Of a stretch of DNA of 64,000 nt, positions 1-10,341 are shown piece after piece; position 1 is the stretch's first letter, and every line of letters starts with the position of its first letter. The translations under genes were made by a program, and so were the position numbers. The notes beneath the pieces were generated by a model that worked only from the letters and a program-made list of their open reading frames with translations, made no database searches and was not told the origin of the DNA. The stretch is from Bacteroides sp. Its GTDB lineage: Bacteria > Bacteroidota > Bacteroidia > Bacteroidales > Muribaculaceae. The stretch is taken from the NCBI GenBank assembly GCA_014802015.1, contig JAAVDB010000011.1:1-64000 (forward strand). Reading direction: 5' to 3'.

Positions 1-2810
1 CAGGTGTGCAGGTAACCACTGTCGACGGTCAGCCCGGTGCGGACATCAACATCCGCGTGCGTGGTGCGACATCTGTGACCCAGAGCAATGACCCCCTCTA
101 CATCGTCGACGGTTTCCAGGTTGACAACATCAACGACATCCCCCCGAGCGACATCCAGAGCATCGACATCCTCAAGGATGCGTCTCTGACCGCTATCTAC
201 GGTGCCAAGGGTGGTAACGGTGTAGTCATCGTGACAACCAAGTCGGCAGCCGAGGGCAAGACTCAGGTCAACTTCAACGCTCAGGGTTCGATCAGCCACA
301 TCTCCAAGAAGCTCGACCTCATGGACGCTTACGATTTTGTAAACTATCAGTGGGACTTCGCTACAGGTCACTCGACACGTAACTCTCAGACCCGCAAATT
401 CCGTTACAACTTCGGTAACCCCCAGGATATGGACCTCTACCGTCAGGCTCCCAGCCATGATTGGCAGGACGAGGTGATGGGCAACAATCCCTTCAGCTAC
501 TCGACCAACCTCTCGATCGGTGGCGGCAACGAGAGCACACGCTATAACATCTCGATCACCCAGTCGGATGACCGCGGTATTATTATGAACACAGGCGTGC
601 GCCGTACCAATATCCACACCAAACTCCAGACCAAGATCCTCCCCAACCTTACCCTCCAGTACAACCCCAAGATGTCATATCGTCGTGACGAGGGTGCGGG
701 TGGTGACAACATCGGCTCAGGCGGTATCATCGACGTGCTCCGCTATCGTCCCACCAACGGTATCCGTGAGTTCGGTGCATTCTGGGACGAGAACACTGTC
801 GACCCCGATCAGGAAAAAATCTTCCTTTACACCAATCCTGTCGCCGACATCAACACCAACGTGCGCAAGCGCCACACCTACACATTCACCAATCAGGCAT
901 CTCTTGAGTTCAAGCCCATCTCAGGCCTCACACTCCGCACTGAAGGTGTATATGTAATAGGATTTAAGGACGACAAGCGCTTCTGGGGCCGTCTGACCTC
1001 TGAGGGCAAGAAGTACAACTCCAAACCCGTAGCTCAGATCGAAAAGAATCAGACCAACTCTTACACCTGGACCACCACCGCCAGCTATGACTGGACCATC
1101 AAGGAGAAGAACAACTTCTACGCTCTCGCAGGTTTCGAGCTCTACCACAAGCAGACTGAAAAGACCGTACAGAAGAACCGCTACTTCCCTGACAACATCA
1201 CTGCTGACAAGGCTCTCGACAACATGAGCCTCGGTACACCCTATCAGGCTTCGTCAGAAGTAGGTACCGCTAACCGCACAACTTCTTACTTCGGTCAGAT
1301 CAACTACAACTACGATCACAAGTATCTCCTCTCGGCTACATTCCGTGCCGACGGTAGCTCAATGTTCGCACCCGGTCACCACTGGGGTTATTTCCCCTCA
1401 GTGTCAGGTGCATGGGTTCTCTCACAGGAAAACTTCCTCAAGGATCAGACCTGGCTCAATGAACTCAAGTTCCGTGCTGCTATCGGTAAGGCCGGTAACA
1501 ACAACATCGATGCCGACATGTGGCGTTATCTCTACGCTACCAAGACCGAGAACGGTCCCGCATTCGGTGAGGTTACTCCTGACGGTGAGCTCTGGTACGG
1601 TCCCGCCGATTACCTCCCCAATCCCGACCTGAAGTGGGAGACCACTCTGACTCGCAACTTCGCGTTTGACATCGCCCTCTTCGACAATCGTCTGCGCATC
1701 ACTCCCGAATACTACTGGAACACCACCAGCGACCTTATCTATAAGGCTGACATCCTCTCGACTGTAGGTTACTCATGGCAGTACAAGAACATCGGTCAGG
1801 TGACTAACCGTGGTTTCGAGCTCTCGATCAACGGCGACATTCTCCGCGGTAAGGACTATGTCCTCTCGGCCAACCTCAATCTCGGTGCCAACAAGATGAA
1901 GGTCGACAACCTCAACGGTGATGCCAAGTATCTCTACGACACCCACTCTCGTTCAAAGGACGGCGGTTACAACTATCGTCTTGAGGTAGGTGGCGAAGTA
2001 GGTCTTATCTACGGATTCGTATATGACGGTCTCTATTCTGTCGATGAATTCAACTACAACGTCGCAAGCTCTGCTTACGAGGCTAAGGTTGATGAAAACG
2101 GCAAACAGATCCCCGTTGACATGAACAACATCTTTAATGATTCTCAGTCAGGTAAGGCTACCCTCCCCGGCAAGCCCAAATTCAAGGATATCAACGGTGA
2201 CGGCATCATCGACGACAATGACCGTGTCGTAATCGGACGCACCACTCCCAAACTTCAGGGTGGTTTCGGTCTCAACGGCCAGTACAAAGGCTTTGACTTC
2301 ACCGCCAACTTCACCTACTTCCTTGACTTCGACGTCTACAACGCCACTGGCATGTACCTGTCTTCATCCGTCAACAACAGTAACAACTTCTACAACGTGC
2401 TCAACAAGTACACCGATCGCTGGCGTTATGCCGACGGCTCAGAGTGCTACTATGGCAACTACTGGGTACTCGGTGCATACGATCACTATCTGGAGATGAA
2501 TGAAGGACAGACCAACTGGAACCCCATGGACTGGAACAAGGACGTTACAGCAAGCTGCTTCGTTGAGGACGGCTCATTCCTCCGTTGTACCGACATCACC
2601 GTCGGCTACACCCTCCCGACCAATATCATCAAGCATGCAGGTATGAGCAAGTGCCGTTTCTATGCATCTGTCACCAACCCCTTTATCATCACCAACTACT
2701 CAGGTTATGACCCCGAGGTTGACATCCAGAGCGGTCTTACTCCGTCGTTTGATATGAACCGTTATCCCCGTTCACGCAGCTACGTGCTCGGCATCAACCT
2801 TTCATTCTAA
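1..2810 (+). CDS. SusC/RagA-family TonB-dependent outer-membrane receptor, 5' partial
   Basis: The open frame runs in from the left edge, so the signal peptide, the carboxypeptidase-regulatory-like domain and the TonB box are missing. The visible part starts in the plug domain, with the SusC-type stretches GADINIRVRGATS and NDPLYIVDG followed by DILKDASLTAIYGAKG, then a long beta-barrel that ends in aromatic F (INLSF). This is the barrel half of a SusCD glycan importer, which moves oligosaccharides across the outer membrane using TonB energy. A susD follows after 36 bp and pectinases lie downstream, so the likely cargo is pectic oligosaccharides (inference from context). Family assignment is very secure; the substrate is not proven. 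Confidence 0.96.
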   Translation, partial: GVQVTTVDGQPGADINIRVRGATSVTQSNDPLYIVDGFQVDNINDIPPSDIQSIDILKDASLTAIYGAKGGNGVVIVTTKSAAEGKTQVNFNAQGSISHISKKLDLMDAYDFVNYQWDFATGHSTRNSQTRKFRYNFGNPQDMDLYRQAPSHDWQDEVMGNNPFSYSTNLSIGGGNESTRYNISITQSDDRGIIMNTGVRRTNIHTKLQTKILPNLTLQYNPKMSYRRDEGAGGDNIGSGGIIDVLRYRPTNGIREFGAFWDENTVDPDQEKIFLYTNPVADINTNVRKRHTYTFTNQASLEFKPISGLTLRTEGVYVIGFKDDKRFWGRLTSEGKKYNSKPVAQIEKNQTNSYTWTTTASYDWTIKEKNNFYALAGFELYHKQTEKTVQKNRYFPDNITADKALDNMSLGTPYQASSEVGTANRTTSYFGQINYNYDHKYLLSATFRADGSSMFAPGHHWGYFPSVSGAWVLSQENFLKDQTWLNELKFRAAIGKAGNNNIDADMWRYLYATKTENGPAFGEVTPDGELWYGPADYLPNPDLKWETTLTRNFAFDIALFDNRLRITPEYYWNTTSDLIYKADILSTVGYSWQYKNIGQVTNRGFELSINGDILRGKDYVLSANLNLGANKMKVDNLNGDAKYLYDTHSRSKDGGYNYRLEVGGEVGLIYGFVYDGLYSVDEFNYNVASSAYEAKVDENGKQIPVDMNNIFNDSQSGKATLPGKPKFKDINGDGIIDDNDRVVIGRTTPKLQGGFGLNGQYKGFDFTANFTYFLDFDVYNATGMYLSSSVNNSNNFYNVLNKYTDRWRYADGSECYYGNYWVLGAYDHYLEMNEGQTNWNPMDWNKDVTASCFVEDGSFLRCTDITVGYTLPTNIIKHAGMSKCRFYASVTNPFIITNYSGYDPEVDIQSGLTPSFDMNRYPRSRSYVLGINLSF

Positions 2811-2846
2811 CCAACACTTAGTCTTTTACCCTACACAGTAAAAACA

Positions 2847-4943
2847 ATGAAATTACGAAATATATTCTTATTCGGTATTGCCGGTCTCTCGCTGGCATCC
2901 TGCACCGATTATCTTGAGGTCGATGCGCCCTCCAAGAATCAGCCGGATTATGTCTACACCGATAAAATGGAGATGAACCGCGCACTTAACGGTGTGTACG
3001 CCGCCCTTCTGAGCGGCAACACATACGGCTCGGCATTCCTTGACAAATTCTGCTTCAACACCGACGTCGAGTTCAAGATTTACGACAACGAGAATCAGCT
3101 CCCCACAGCCTATCAGCGCTTTGAGTGCGACCCCGACGCCGGCGATGTCAAGAAGGCCTGGGATGCCCTCTATCAGGGCATCGAACGTGCCAACATGCTT
3201 GACGCAGGTATACGCAATTCTGACATCTACGATGAGGACGACTCTGAACTCATGCAGATGCTCGGTGAGGTCAAGGTGCTCCGCGCCATCTTCTATCACG
3301 ACCTCATCTGGTACTGGGGTGACGTTCCCTACTCTCTCAAGCCCTCTTACGAGGTAGCCGATCCCGCCTATGACATCGAGGACCGCACCAAAATCCTTGA
3401 CGACCTTATCGAGGACCTCAAGGCCATTGCCCCCAAGATGTCGCTCTCGTCCGACAACTCGTTCAGCGACCGCACCGAGCGCATCAGCAAGGATATGGCA
3501 TGGGCTATGATCGCACGTCTCGCCATGACTGCCGGCGGTTACTCTCTCCGTCCCGACGGTGACACATTCGGTAAGATGGAGCGCCCCGACAACTGGAAAG
3601 ATTACTATCAGACAGCTGCCGAATACTGTGACTCAGTCGTTGAGCGCACTACCCACTCGCTCGGACTCGATTATCACAAGGTATTTGTCAACGAGTGCAA
3701 CCTCGTGGCAAGCGCGACTAACGATGACGTCATCTTCGAGATACCTTTCGGCAAGGAGTCAACCGGTGCCATCGGTTACATTCACGGACCCAAGATGGAC
3801 AACGCCCAGGGCTCTACTCCTCACGCATGGGGTAAAGCCTCAAGCTCGGCTCAGCTCAACGCCCTCTATCGTCTCTTCTTCAAGGAGGGTGACGTTCGTC
3901 GCGATTACGTCAACCAGTGGTTCGGCTACAATCAGAACGGCGAGGCCAAGTTCAACAACGGCCGCACATTCTACAACGGCAAGTGGTCCAAGCTCTGGAA
4001 CACCGCAGGTCTCGGCGCCACTACCGAAGGCAACACAGGTATCAACTTCCCCTACATGCGTTATGCCGACGTCCTCCTTATGTCGGCCGAGGCAGAACTC
4101 GGCTACACAGGCAACGTCACCGAGAAGGCCAAACAGCGCCTGCAGACCGTACGCGAGCGCGCTTACCGCGGCTCGACCCTCGACCCCGCTGTGACCGGCG
4201 ACGAGACCTCACCCGAAGGTTTCCTCAAGGCCGTCCTCAACGAGCGTCGTCTCGAATTTGCAGGTGAGAACATGCGCTGGCGCGACCTCGTGCGTAACAA
4301 CTTGCTATCCGAGAGCACTTTCTGGACATTCTGGCGCTACTTCAACGCCGCAGAGGCCAATGGTTCCAATTCTGATTACGTCGGCATTTATGACTTCGAC
4401 GATGCAGACGCATATCCCAATAAACTCGTGTTCAAGATTTACTATTCTGAAAATCTTCCCACAGTTGACACCAACGGTAATAAGATCGACTATCAGTCTC
4501 GTCTGACTTCAGCCAATAAGGACGGTGTAGGTGCCTCCAGAACATTCCCCGCTTTCCCCACCGCATCCACTTTCCCCAACGAGTCAGGCAACATGAACAT
4601 AGTTTATGTTCTCAACCCCTACACTCAGCCCTGGAACAAGATCGGCGACAACCTGCCCGACACTAAGAACAAGGCTTCATCGGCTGACTTCATGAACTGG
4701 TTCAACAACGACCTTGGATGTCCCTCGGCTCATTTCTGCTACTCACTCCGTGGTTACATCTATTACGATCCCGCACGCTCCACCACTTACGTTAACCGCA
4801 ACGGCAAATACGAGGCCGCACCCGAACCCTCGGCTATGCCTACCACTGATGACCTCCCTGTAGTACGTTACATCCTCCCCATTCCCCGTTCGATCATTAC
4901 ATACTCTCAGGGCAAGTACACCAACAAATACGGTTACAAATAA
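2847..4943 (+). CDS. SusD/RagB-family surface glycan-binding lipoprotein
   Basis: The 698-residue protein begins with a lipoprotein signal ending in LASC (Cys19) and continues in the SusD pattern: an early NQPDYVYTD segment, TPR-like helices (GIERANMLD, LGEVKVLRAIFYHDL) and the C-terminal half with NFPYMRYADVLLMSAEAE and VLNERRLEFAGENMRWRDLVR. SusD proteins cap the SusC barrel and present oligosaccharides to it. It lies 36 bp after susC and 26 bp before the next lipoprotein gene, which fits one operon. It is longer than the roughly 500-600 residues usual for the family; the extra length is in the C-terminal third. Confidence 0.96.
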   Translation: MKLRNIFLFGIAGLSLASCTDYLEVDAPSKNQPDYVYTDKMEMNRALNGVYAALLSGNTYGSAFLDKFCFNTDVEFKIYDNENQLPTAYQRFECDPDAGDVKKAWDALYQGIERANMLDAGIRNSDIYDEDDSELMQMLGEVKVLRAIFYHDLIWYWGDVPYSLKPSYEVADPAYDIEDRTKILDDLIEDLKAIAPKMSLSSDNSFSDRTERISKDMAWAMIARLAMTAGGYSLRPDGDTFGKMERPDNWKDYYQTAAEYCDSVVERTTHSLGLDYHKVFVNECNLVASATNDDVIFEIPFGKESTGAIGYIHGPKMDNAQGSTPHAWGKASSSAQLNALYRLFFKEGDVRRDYVNQWFGYNQNGEAKFNNGRTFYNGKWSKLWNTAGLGATTEGNTGINFPYMRYADVLLMSAEAELGYTGNVTEKAKQRLQTVRERAYRGSTLDPAVTGDETSPEGFLKAVLNERRLEFAGENMRWRDLVRNNLLSESTFWTFWRYFNAAEANGSNSDYVGIYDFDDADAYPNKLVFKIYYSENLPTVDTNGNKIDYQSRLTSANKDGVGASRTFPAFPTASTFPNESGNMNIVYVLNPYTQPWNKIGDNLPDTKNKASSADFMNWFNNDLGCPSAHFCYSLRGYIYYDPARSTTYVNRNGKYEAAPEPSAMPTTDDLPVVRYILPIPRSIITYSQGKYTNKYGYK

Positions 4944-4969
4944 TACCTAATCTATAAGAAAACTCTAAG

Positions 4970-7333
4970 ATGAAAAAATTATTTATATATTCACTGACTG
5001 CGGTTCTTGCTATGGGCTTCGCATCCTGTAAGGATGACGAGGTTATGGGTACAGTCAACCCCGCCGACGAATTTGACCGTATGCCAATGACAATGTTCCG
5101 CCTTAATGAGAACACCGATAAGGGTGACGATGATCCTTACGGCATGCGCATCATCACTGAGGAGGTCAACACCGCTGAGTTGGTATGGTACGGTGTCAAA
5201 GGCTGTGCCGGATATGAGATCAAATACGGACTTGTCTCTGGACTGACATCAGGCCTTGATGCCGACTGGGACAACCCCGACAACCTCACCGACCGCTTTA
5301 TCATCGACGATCCCGACCAGCTCTCGATCCGCATCCCCAACCTCGAATATAACGAGTCATACCGCTTTGCCATCCGAGTTCTCAACCCCGACGGTGTCGA
5401 GAGTCATCACTCCAAATGGTACGGCTACGGCAACGGTCGCGAATGGGCCGAGCAGGCCGGACTTACAACCGGTGTGCGTTATGACACCCCCGAGCTTGTT
5501 TCAATCGAGGATGTAGCTCCCGATTGCTCTTACTTTACCGTCAAGGTTAATATTAACGCCGAGGATGCTATTGAAGAGGCGCTCAAGGCAAGCAAACCCA
5601 CCGAAAGCTCAAGAAACAGCCTCTGGGAGACATACAAGGAGCACTTCAACCGCGTTCAGGACGGCAATCAGGACGACCGACAGACCGCTCAGTTCAAGGT
5701 CACAAAGCTTGTTGTATCGCCTGCTAAGGATAACCCCAACGCAACTATCGATGCCAAATGGTCTAACTACGAAATCAAGCAGACAGACTTCGTCGACGGT
5801 GTAGCCCGCTACAAGGTAGCCGGTCTTATGCCTAACGCCAAGTATGTGGTGCGTGTCCTCGACGAAGACCCTGAAAAGGCACCCGTTGACCAGATCTACA
5901 ACGCTATTCTCAAGCCCGTATACGGCCAGCCCGGCGATCCTATCTTAATCGAGCACAAGGTCATCCCCAATGACCAGATTCCGGGTGCAGTAGAGTACAA
6001 TGCATGTCCTCTCGACACCATCATCGGTCAGTTTGCATCTAACACCAATCTTGCCGAGGGTCAGGTATTCCAGCTCGAAGGTGGCAAGGCTTACTATTTC
6101 TATGCCAACCCCGATCTCGCCAAGGGCTTCACTCTTGAGACTCGTCCCGAGGACGTAGCTCAGGGCAAACGCGCCATCGTATACATGGGCGGCATCGGCA
6201 ACGCACTTGATGAATACGGCCGACTCACCAATAACCTCGGCACCTGCAACTTCATGTTCGGTCGACGCAAGACCAGCGGTGAACCCGACTGTCTCATCGA
6301 AGTAGGCGATCTCATCTTCAAGAACATCGACTTCGACTGTCCTCTGGCTCTCAACTACGGCCATCAGGATCAGGGCCTCGGCTCTGCTTCGGGTAACTAC
6401 TTCGCCAACATGTACTCCGACGGTATGAAAGTTTCCATTAAGTCACTGCAGATTCTCAACTGTACCTTCCAGCGCATGGTCCGCGGATTCATCCGTGTAC
6501 AGGGTTCTAAAGATAAGGTATTTGAAAAAATGCTTATCAAGGGCAACCTCTTCTACAACTGCGGTTACTACGACAACAACGGCCGCGGATACGCATGGAT
6601 CGCAGGTGACGGTGCCCGCACCACATCTAACATCTACAAGGACTTCGAGTGGAGCAACAACACCATGTATGACTGTCCCCGTACAGCCCTTATCTCCGAC
6701 AACGACAAGAACATCGATTACGTTGATGATGTAAAGTGGAACATCCGCATCAACAACAACACATTCATCAACTACTCTACCCGTTCTAAGGACCGTTGCA
6801 TCTTCCAGACCCGTTACATCCCCGGAGGATCACACTACGAACTTTGCAACAACCTCTTCGTAGTGACAAAGGCCGACAACGACAAACGCAACGAGTACAT
6901 GGCAGGTAGCGACGTCCGCGAGATCAAGGGTTCAGGTGTGATGACATTCCTCGTAAAGGACAACTACATCTCAGGCAGCAAGCCCCTTACAGATGACAAG
7001 TTCTTCGAATCCTACCGATTCTCGCTCAACAAGAACTCATTTGGTCAGACCTCATGGGCAGGATTTAATCTTGGAACGACTGAAGATCTCGTAGTAAAGA
7101 CCGGCACTCCCGCTCTTAAAGCTACCGAGCTCTTCAATAACCCCAACCCTCCCTACACCGAGCATAACACATCCAAGGGTGACCCGCGCGACCACGAAGC
7201 ACCCGCCGACATCTGGAATGCTCTCAAGTACAAGCAGGACGCAGCAATTCAGAACCACGACATCATCACTCGTGGCATAGGAGACCCCCGTTGGAACTCA
7301 TCCGACCCCATCCACTTCTATGACAATCTCTGA
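4970..7333 (+). CDS. DUF4957/DUF5123-type surface lipoprotein of a pectin locus
   Basis: The 787-residue protein has a lipobox FASC (Cys20). Two fibronectin-III-like regions follow (residues about 50-160 and 180-310, with strands such as ELVWYGVKGCAGYEIKYG and YESYRFAIRVL-like patterns). The second half is a right-handed beta-helix-like region with repeated short strands and Asn ladders. It closes with a C-terminal segment ending RGIGDPRW, typical of DUF5123 proteins. Such lipoproteins accompany SusCD in pectin loci and are thought to be surface glycan-binding proteins; the beta-helix resembles pectin lyases, but I see no clear catalytic signature. It is the last gene before a strong terminator, so susC-susD-this gene form a unit. 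Confidence 0.8.
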   Translation: MKKLFIYSLTAVLAMGFASCKDDEVMGTVNPADEFDRMPMTMFRLNENTDKGDDDPYGMRIITEEVNTAELVWYGVKGCAGYEIKYGLVSGLTSGLDADWDNPDNLTDRFIIDDPDQLSIRIPNLEYNESYRFAIRVLNPDGVESHHSKWYGYGNGREWAEQAGLTTGVRYDTPELVSIEDVAPDCSYFTVKVNINAEDAIEEALKASKPTESSRNSLWETYKEHFNRVQDGNQDDRQTAQFKVTKLVVSPAKDNPNATIDAKWSNYEIKQTDFVDGVARYKVAGLMPNAKYVVRVLDEDPEKAPVDQIYNAILKPVYGQPGDPILIEHKVIPNDQIPGAVEYNACPLDTIIGQFASNTNLAEGQVFQLEGGKAYYFYANPDLAKGFTLETRPEDVAQGKRAIVYMGGIGNALDEYGRLTNNLGTCNFMFGRRKTSGEPDCLIEVGDLIFKNIDFDCPLALNYGHQDQGLGSASGNYFANMYSDGMKVSIKSLQILNCTFQRMVRGFIRVQGSKDKVFEKMLIKGNLFYNCGYYDNNGRGYAWIAGDGARTTSNIYKDFEWSNNTMYDCPRTALISDNDKNIDYVDDVKWNIRINNNTFINYSTRSKDRCIFQTRYIPGGSHYELCNNLFVVTKADNDKRNEYMAGSDVREIKGSGVMTFLVKDNYISGSKPLTDDKFFESYRFSLNKNSFGQTSWAGFNLGTTEDLVVKTGTPALKATELFNNPNPPYTEHNTSKGDPRDHEAPADIWNALKYKQDAAIQNHDIITRGIGDPRWNSSDPIHFYDNL

Positions 7334-7362
7334 TTGATCCATCCCCATTGAATCAGCTCCGC

Positions 7363-7395
7363 CCCCTCGCCATCTACGGCGAGGGGTTTTTTTTT
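7363..7395 (+). terminator. Intrinsic terminator after the susCD operon
   Basis: A perfect 9-bp stem (7363-7371 with 7378-7386, CCCCTCGCC/GGCGAGGGG) with a 6-nt loop is followed by nine T. It lies 30 bp after the DUF5123 gene stop. Confidence 0.93.
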
Positions 7396-7440
7396 CGGCC
7401 AAGCCCCGAGCTTATGCGATGGGACATAAAAAAATTCCGA

Positions 7441-7472
7441 TTTGCTACATTCACAATTATTTTCTACTTTTG
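7441..7472 (+). promoter_or_regulatory. Bacteroidota -33/-7 promoter for the GH28-GH105 gene
   Basis: TTTG at 7441-7444, a 20-nt spacer and TACTTTTG at 7465-7472 match the primary-sigma consensus of the phylum. Transcription would start near 7478, leaving a leader of about 50 nt. Confidence 0.75.
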
Positions 7473-7529
7473 TATCGGTGATTAATTTACCCTCTCATTA
7501 CGCATCAAATCATCATCAACACAATATCC

Positions 7530-10055
7530 ATGAAAAAAACATTTCTGACGGCATTAGGCCTGTTGCTCACAGCCGCAGCCTGGGCCATTACCCCCGATCA
7601 GGCATGGAACGAGCTCTATCCGCAGATAGAAAAATCCGTGCAGCAGCCCACATTCAGGGCCAAAGACTACAAACTGCTCGACTACGGCAAAAAATCCAAA
7701 ACCAAAGGATTCCTCTACACCGAACTTATTAATAAGGTGATCGACGTCTGCTCGCGTGAAGGCGGCGGCCGTGTCATCATCCCCAAAGGCACATGGCTCA
7801 CAGGTCCCATCACCATCAAGAACAACGTCAACCTCCACCTCGAAGAGGGTGCCACACTCCTCTTCACCGCCGACACCACACAATATCCCGTCGTACGCAC
7901 ACGCTGGGAAGGCATGGACTGCTACAACTATCAGCCCATGGTCTACGCCATTGACGCGACCAACATCGCCCTCACCGGCAAAGGCACAGTCGACGGAGCC
8001 GCCGACAACTCCACATGGTGGGGCATGAGCGCCAAGCGCGGACACGACTACACCGGACAGGGCACCATCACCACTCAGAAAGTAGGCCGTCCGCTCCTCC
8101 AGGAATGGAACGAAAACGGTGTACCCGTCGAGAAGCGCCAGATGGGCCCCGGATACGGCATGCGTCCCCAGCTCGTCAACTTCGTCAACTGTAAGAACGT
8201 TCTCATCGAGGACGTCACACTCCTCCGCTCTCCCTTCTGGGTGATACACCCCCTGTTCTGCGAAAACCTCACCGTGCGCGGTGTCCACATCCAGAACGAA
8301 GGCCCCAACGGTGACGGTTGCGACCCCGAGTCATGCCGCAACGTCATCATCGAAGACTGCTTCTTTGACACAGGCGACGACTGCATCGCCTTCAAGAGCG
8401 GACGTAACCGCGACGGCATCGTCGCCGCACGTCCCACCGAGAACGTCATCGTGCGCAACTGCCGCATGAAGAACGGACACGGCGGCATCGTCGTAGGCTC
8501 GGAAATCTCAGGCGGATTCAACACCCTCTTCGCCGAAAACTGCGTCATGGACTCGCCCGACCTCGACCGCGTCATCCGCATCAAGACCAACTCATGCCGC
8601 AGCGGAGTCATCGAGAACATCTTCGCCCGCAACATCGAGGTAGGACAGTGCAACGAAGCCGTACTCAAGATCAACCTCCTCTACGAGCGCAAGGAAGCAT
8701 GTGACCACAGCTATCCCCCCGTAGTACAGGACGTATATCTCGAAAACATCAACTGCAAGGAAAGCAAATGGGGCGTAATGATCGAAGGCTACGAAGACCT
8801 CTGCAACGTACGCGACATCGAGGTCAAGAACTGTAAGTGGGACGGCGTAAAGAACGGAGGTAACTCCATCAGCGGCCTCACAAAGAACATCCGCATCGCC
8901 AACACTTACATCAACGGACAGCTCGTCACCGACAACGCACCCCTCTCACAGCGCATGGCACTCTCCGAGATGAAACGTTGCCCCGAGAGCTGGCAGCTCG
9001 ACTACTCGAAGAGTCCCAAATGGACCTACTCCGTAGCAACCGAGCTTGACGCAATGCTCAACGTAGCCAACCGCTACGGTGACGACTCCATCACAGACTA
9101 CGTCATCAGCTGGGCCGACGGACTCGTCAATCCCGACGGCTCGATCAAGACCTACAAGCTCGAATCATACAACCTCGACCTCGTCAAGCCCGGCACCATC
9201 CTCATGGCAGCCTACGACCGCACCGGCGAGGAACGCTATCTCAAAGCCATGCACACCCTCTGGGAGCAGATCAAAGGGCAGCCCCGCACAGCCGACGGCG
9301 GCTACTGGCACAAAAAGATCTACCCCCATCAGATGTGGCTCGACGGCCTCTTCATGGGCGAACCCTTCAGCGCCAAGTATGCCAACCGCTTCCTGACAGG
9401 TAAAGAAAAGGAAGAAGCCTGGGATCATATCGCCGACCAGTTTATCGTCGTAGCCAAGCACACCTACGACCCCAAGACAGGCCTCTACCGTCACGCATGG
9501 GACGAGAGCAAGGAACAGCGCTGGGCCGACAAAGAGACCGGCCAGGCACCCCACGCATGGGGTCGCGCCATGGGCTGGACATTCATGGCACTCCTCGACG
9601 TACTCGAAGAGATGCCCGCCGACCACCCCAAGCGTGCCGAGGTTGAGAACGTATTCCGCTCATTTGCCGACGGCGTGGTCAGCACACAGGACACCAAGAG
9701 CGGCGTATGGTATCAGGTGCTCGACGAGCCCGGACGCGAAGGCAACTACCTCGAAGGCACAGCCACAGCCATGTTCGTCTACTCACTGCTCCGCGGCGTA
9801 CGCATGGGCATACTCGACGAGTCATATCTCAACGCCGCACTCACCGGCTGGAACGGCATGCTCAAGCACCTCGTACGTCAGGACAAGGACGGATCGATAG
9901 CCCTCACCAACTGCTGTGCCGTAGCCGGCCTCGGCGGTGACAAGAACTATCGTGACGGATCATTTGAATATTACATCTCCGAACCCATCCGCGACAACGA
10001 CGCCAAGGGTGTAGGTCCCTTCATCAACGCATGTCTCGAAATGGAGAGAATGTAA
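7530..10055 (+). CDS. Secreted GH28-GH105 fusion pectinase
   Basis: The 841-residue protein has a Sec signal (about residues 1-19) and two catalytic modules. Residues about 45-475 are a GH28 polygalacturonase beta-helix with the family motifs NGDGCD, TGDDCIAFKSG, GHGGIVVG and RIKTN. Residues about 480-841 are a GH105 (YteR-like) unsaturated galacturonidase (alpha/alpha toroid) with PHQMWLDGLFMGEPF, whose Asp is the expected catalytic acid. The first module would hydrolyse polygalacturonan or rhamnogalacturonan; the second would remove the unsaturated uronate left at the non-reducing end by a lyase. No lyase is present in the window. It has its own promoter and terminator. Families are certain; linkage preference is not. 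Confidence 0.94.
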   Translation: MKKTFLTALGLLLTAAAWAITPDQAWNELYPQIEKSVQQPTFRAKDYKLLDYGKKSKTKGFLYTELINKVIDVCSREGGGRVIIPKGTWLTGPITIKNNVNLHLEEGATLLFTADTTQYPVVRTRWEGMDCYNYQPMVYAIDATNIALTGKGTVDGAADNSTWWGMSAKRGHDYTGQGTITTQKVGRPLLQEWNENGVPVEKRQMGPGYGMRPQLVNFVNCKNVLIEDVTLLRSPFWVIHPLFCENLTVRGVHIQNEGPNGDGCDPESCRNVIIEDCFFDTGDDCIAFKSGRNRDGIVAARPTENVIVRNCRMKNGHGGIVVGSEISGGFNTLFAENCVMDSPDLDRVIRIKTNSCRSGVIENIFARNIEVGQCNEAVLKINLLYERKEACDHSYPPVVQDVYLENINCKESKWGVMIEGYEDLCNVRDIEVKNCKWDGVKNGGNSISGLTKNIRIANTYINGQLVTDNAPLSQRMALSEMKRCPESWQLDYSKSPKWTYSVATELDAMLNVANRYGDDSITDYVISWADGLVNPDGSIKTYKLESYNLDLVKPGTILMAAYDRTGEERYLKAMHTLWEQIKGQPRTADGGYWHKKIYPHQMWLDGLFMGEPFSAKYANRFLTGKEKEEAWDHIADQFIVVAKHTYDPKTGLYRHAWDESKEQRWADKETGQAPHAWGRAMGWTFMALLDVLEEMPADHPKRAEVENVFRSFADGVVSTQDTKSGVWYQVLDEPGREGNYLEGTATAMFVYSLLRGVRMGILDESYLNAALTGWNGMLKHLVRQDKDGSIALTNCCAVAGLGGDKNYRDGSFEYYISEPIRDNDAKGVGPFINACLEMERM

Positions 10056-10095
10056 CGACCCGCCACTGACAACGACATCCAGATCTCATATCACA

Positions 10096-10128
10096 AGCCC
10101 GGAGCCGCACTCGGTTCCGGGCTTTTTT
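10096..10128 (+). terminator. Intrinsic terminator after the GH28-GH105 gene
   Basis: A 12-bp stem (10096-10107 with 10112-10123, one G-U pair) with loop CACT is followed by a T run to 10128. Confidence 0.92.
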
Positions 10129-10261
10129 ACACCGTTAACGCACCGTTTAAGCCACATTTCAGCTACTTTCCTACACAAAGATTACTCACTTATCACACCG
10201 ACATCCGCAATAAATTTCAAAAAATTCATCCGTCGGCAATGATATATCATGGATTTTTTAG

Positions 10262-10269
10262 TAATTTTG
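10262..10269 (+). promoter_or_regulatory. Probable -7 box for the GH43-uxa operon
   Basis: TAATTTTG matches TAnnTTTG, 72 bp before the GH43 start, in an AT-rich stretch after a terminator. I see no good TTTG at -33, so an activator may be needed (inference). Confidence 0.5.
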
Positions 10270-10341
10270 GGACGAATTTTATACCGACGCGACCTCCGCG
10301 CCGACACAATCACATGATTTAATACCATAAAACTGACTACG

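Noticed and set aside
7554..8288. 244-codon open frame on the - strand opposite the GH28 module
   Set aside because: It is antisense to a gene with full catalytic motifs and has no domain or promoter; long antisense frames are common here because of the GC-rich codon use.
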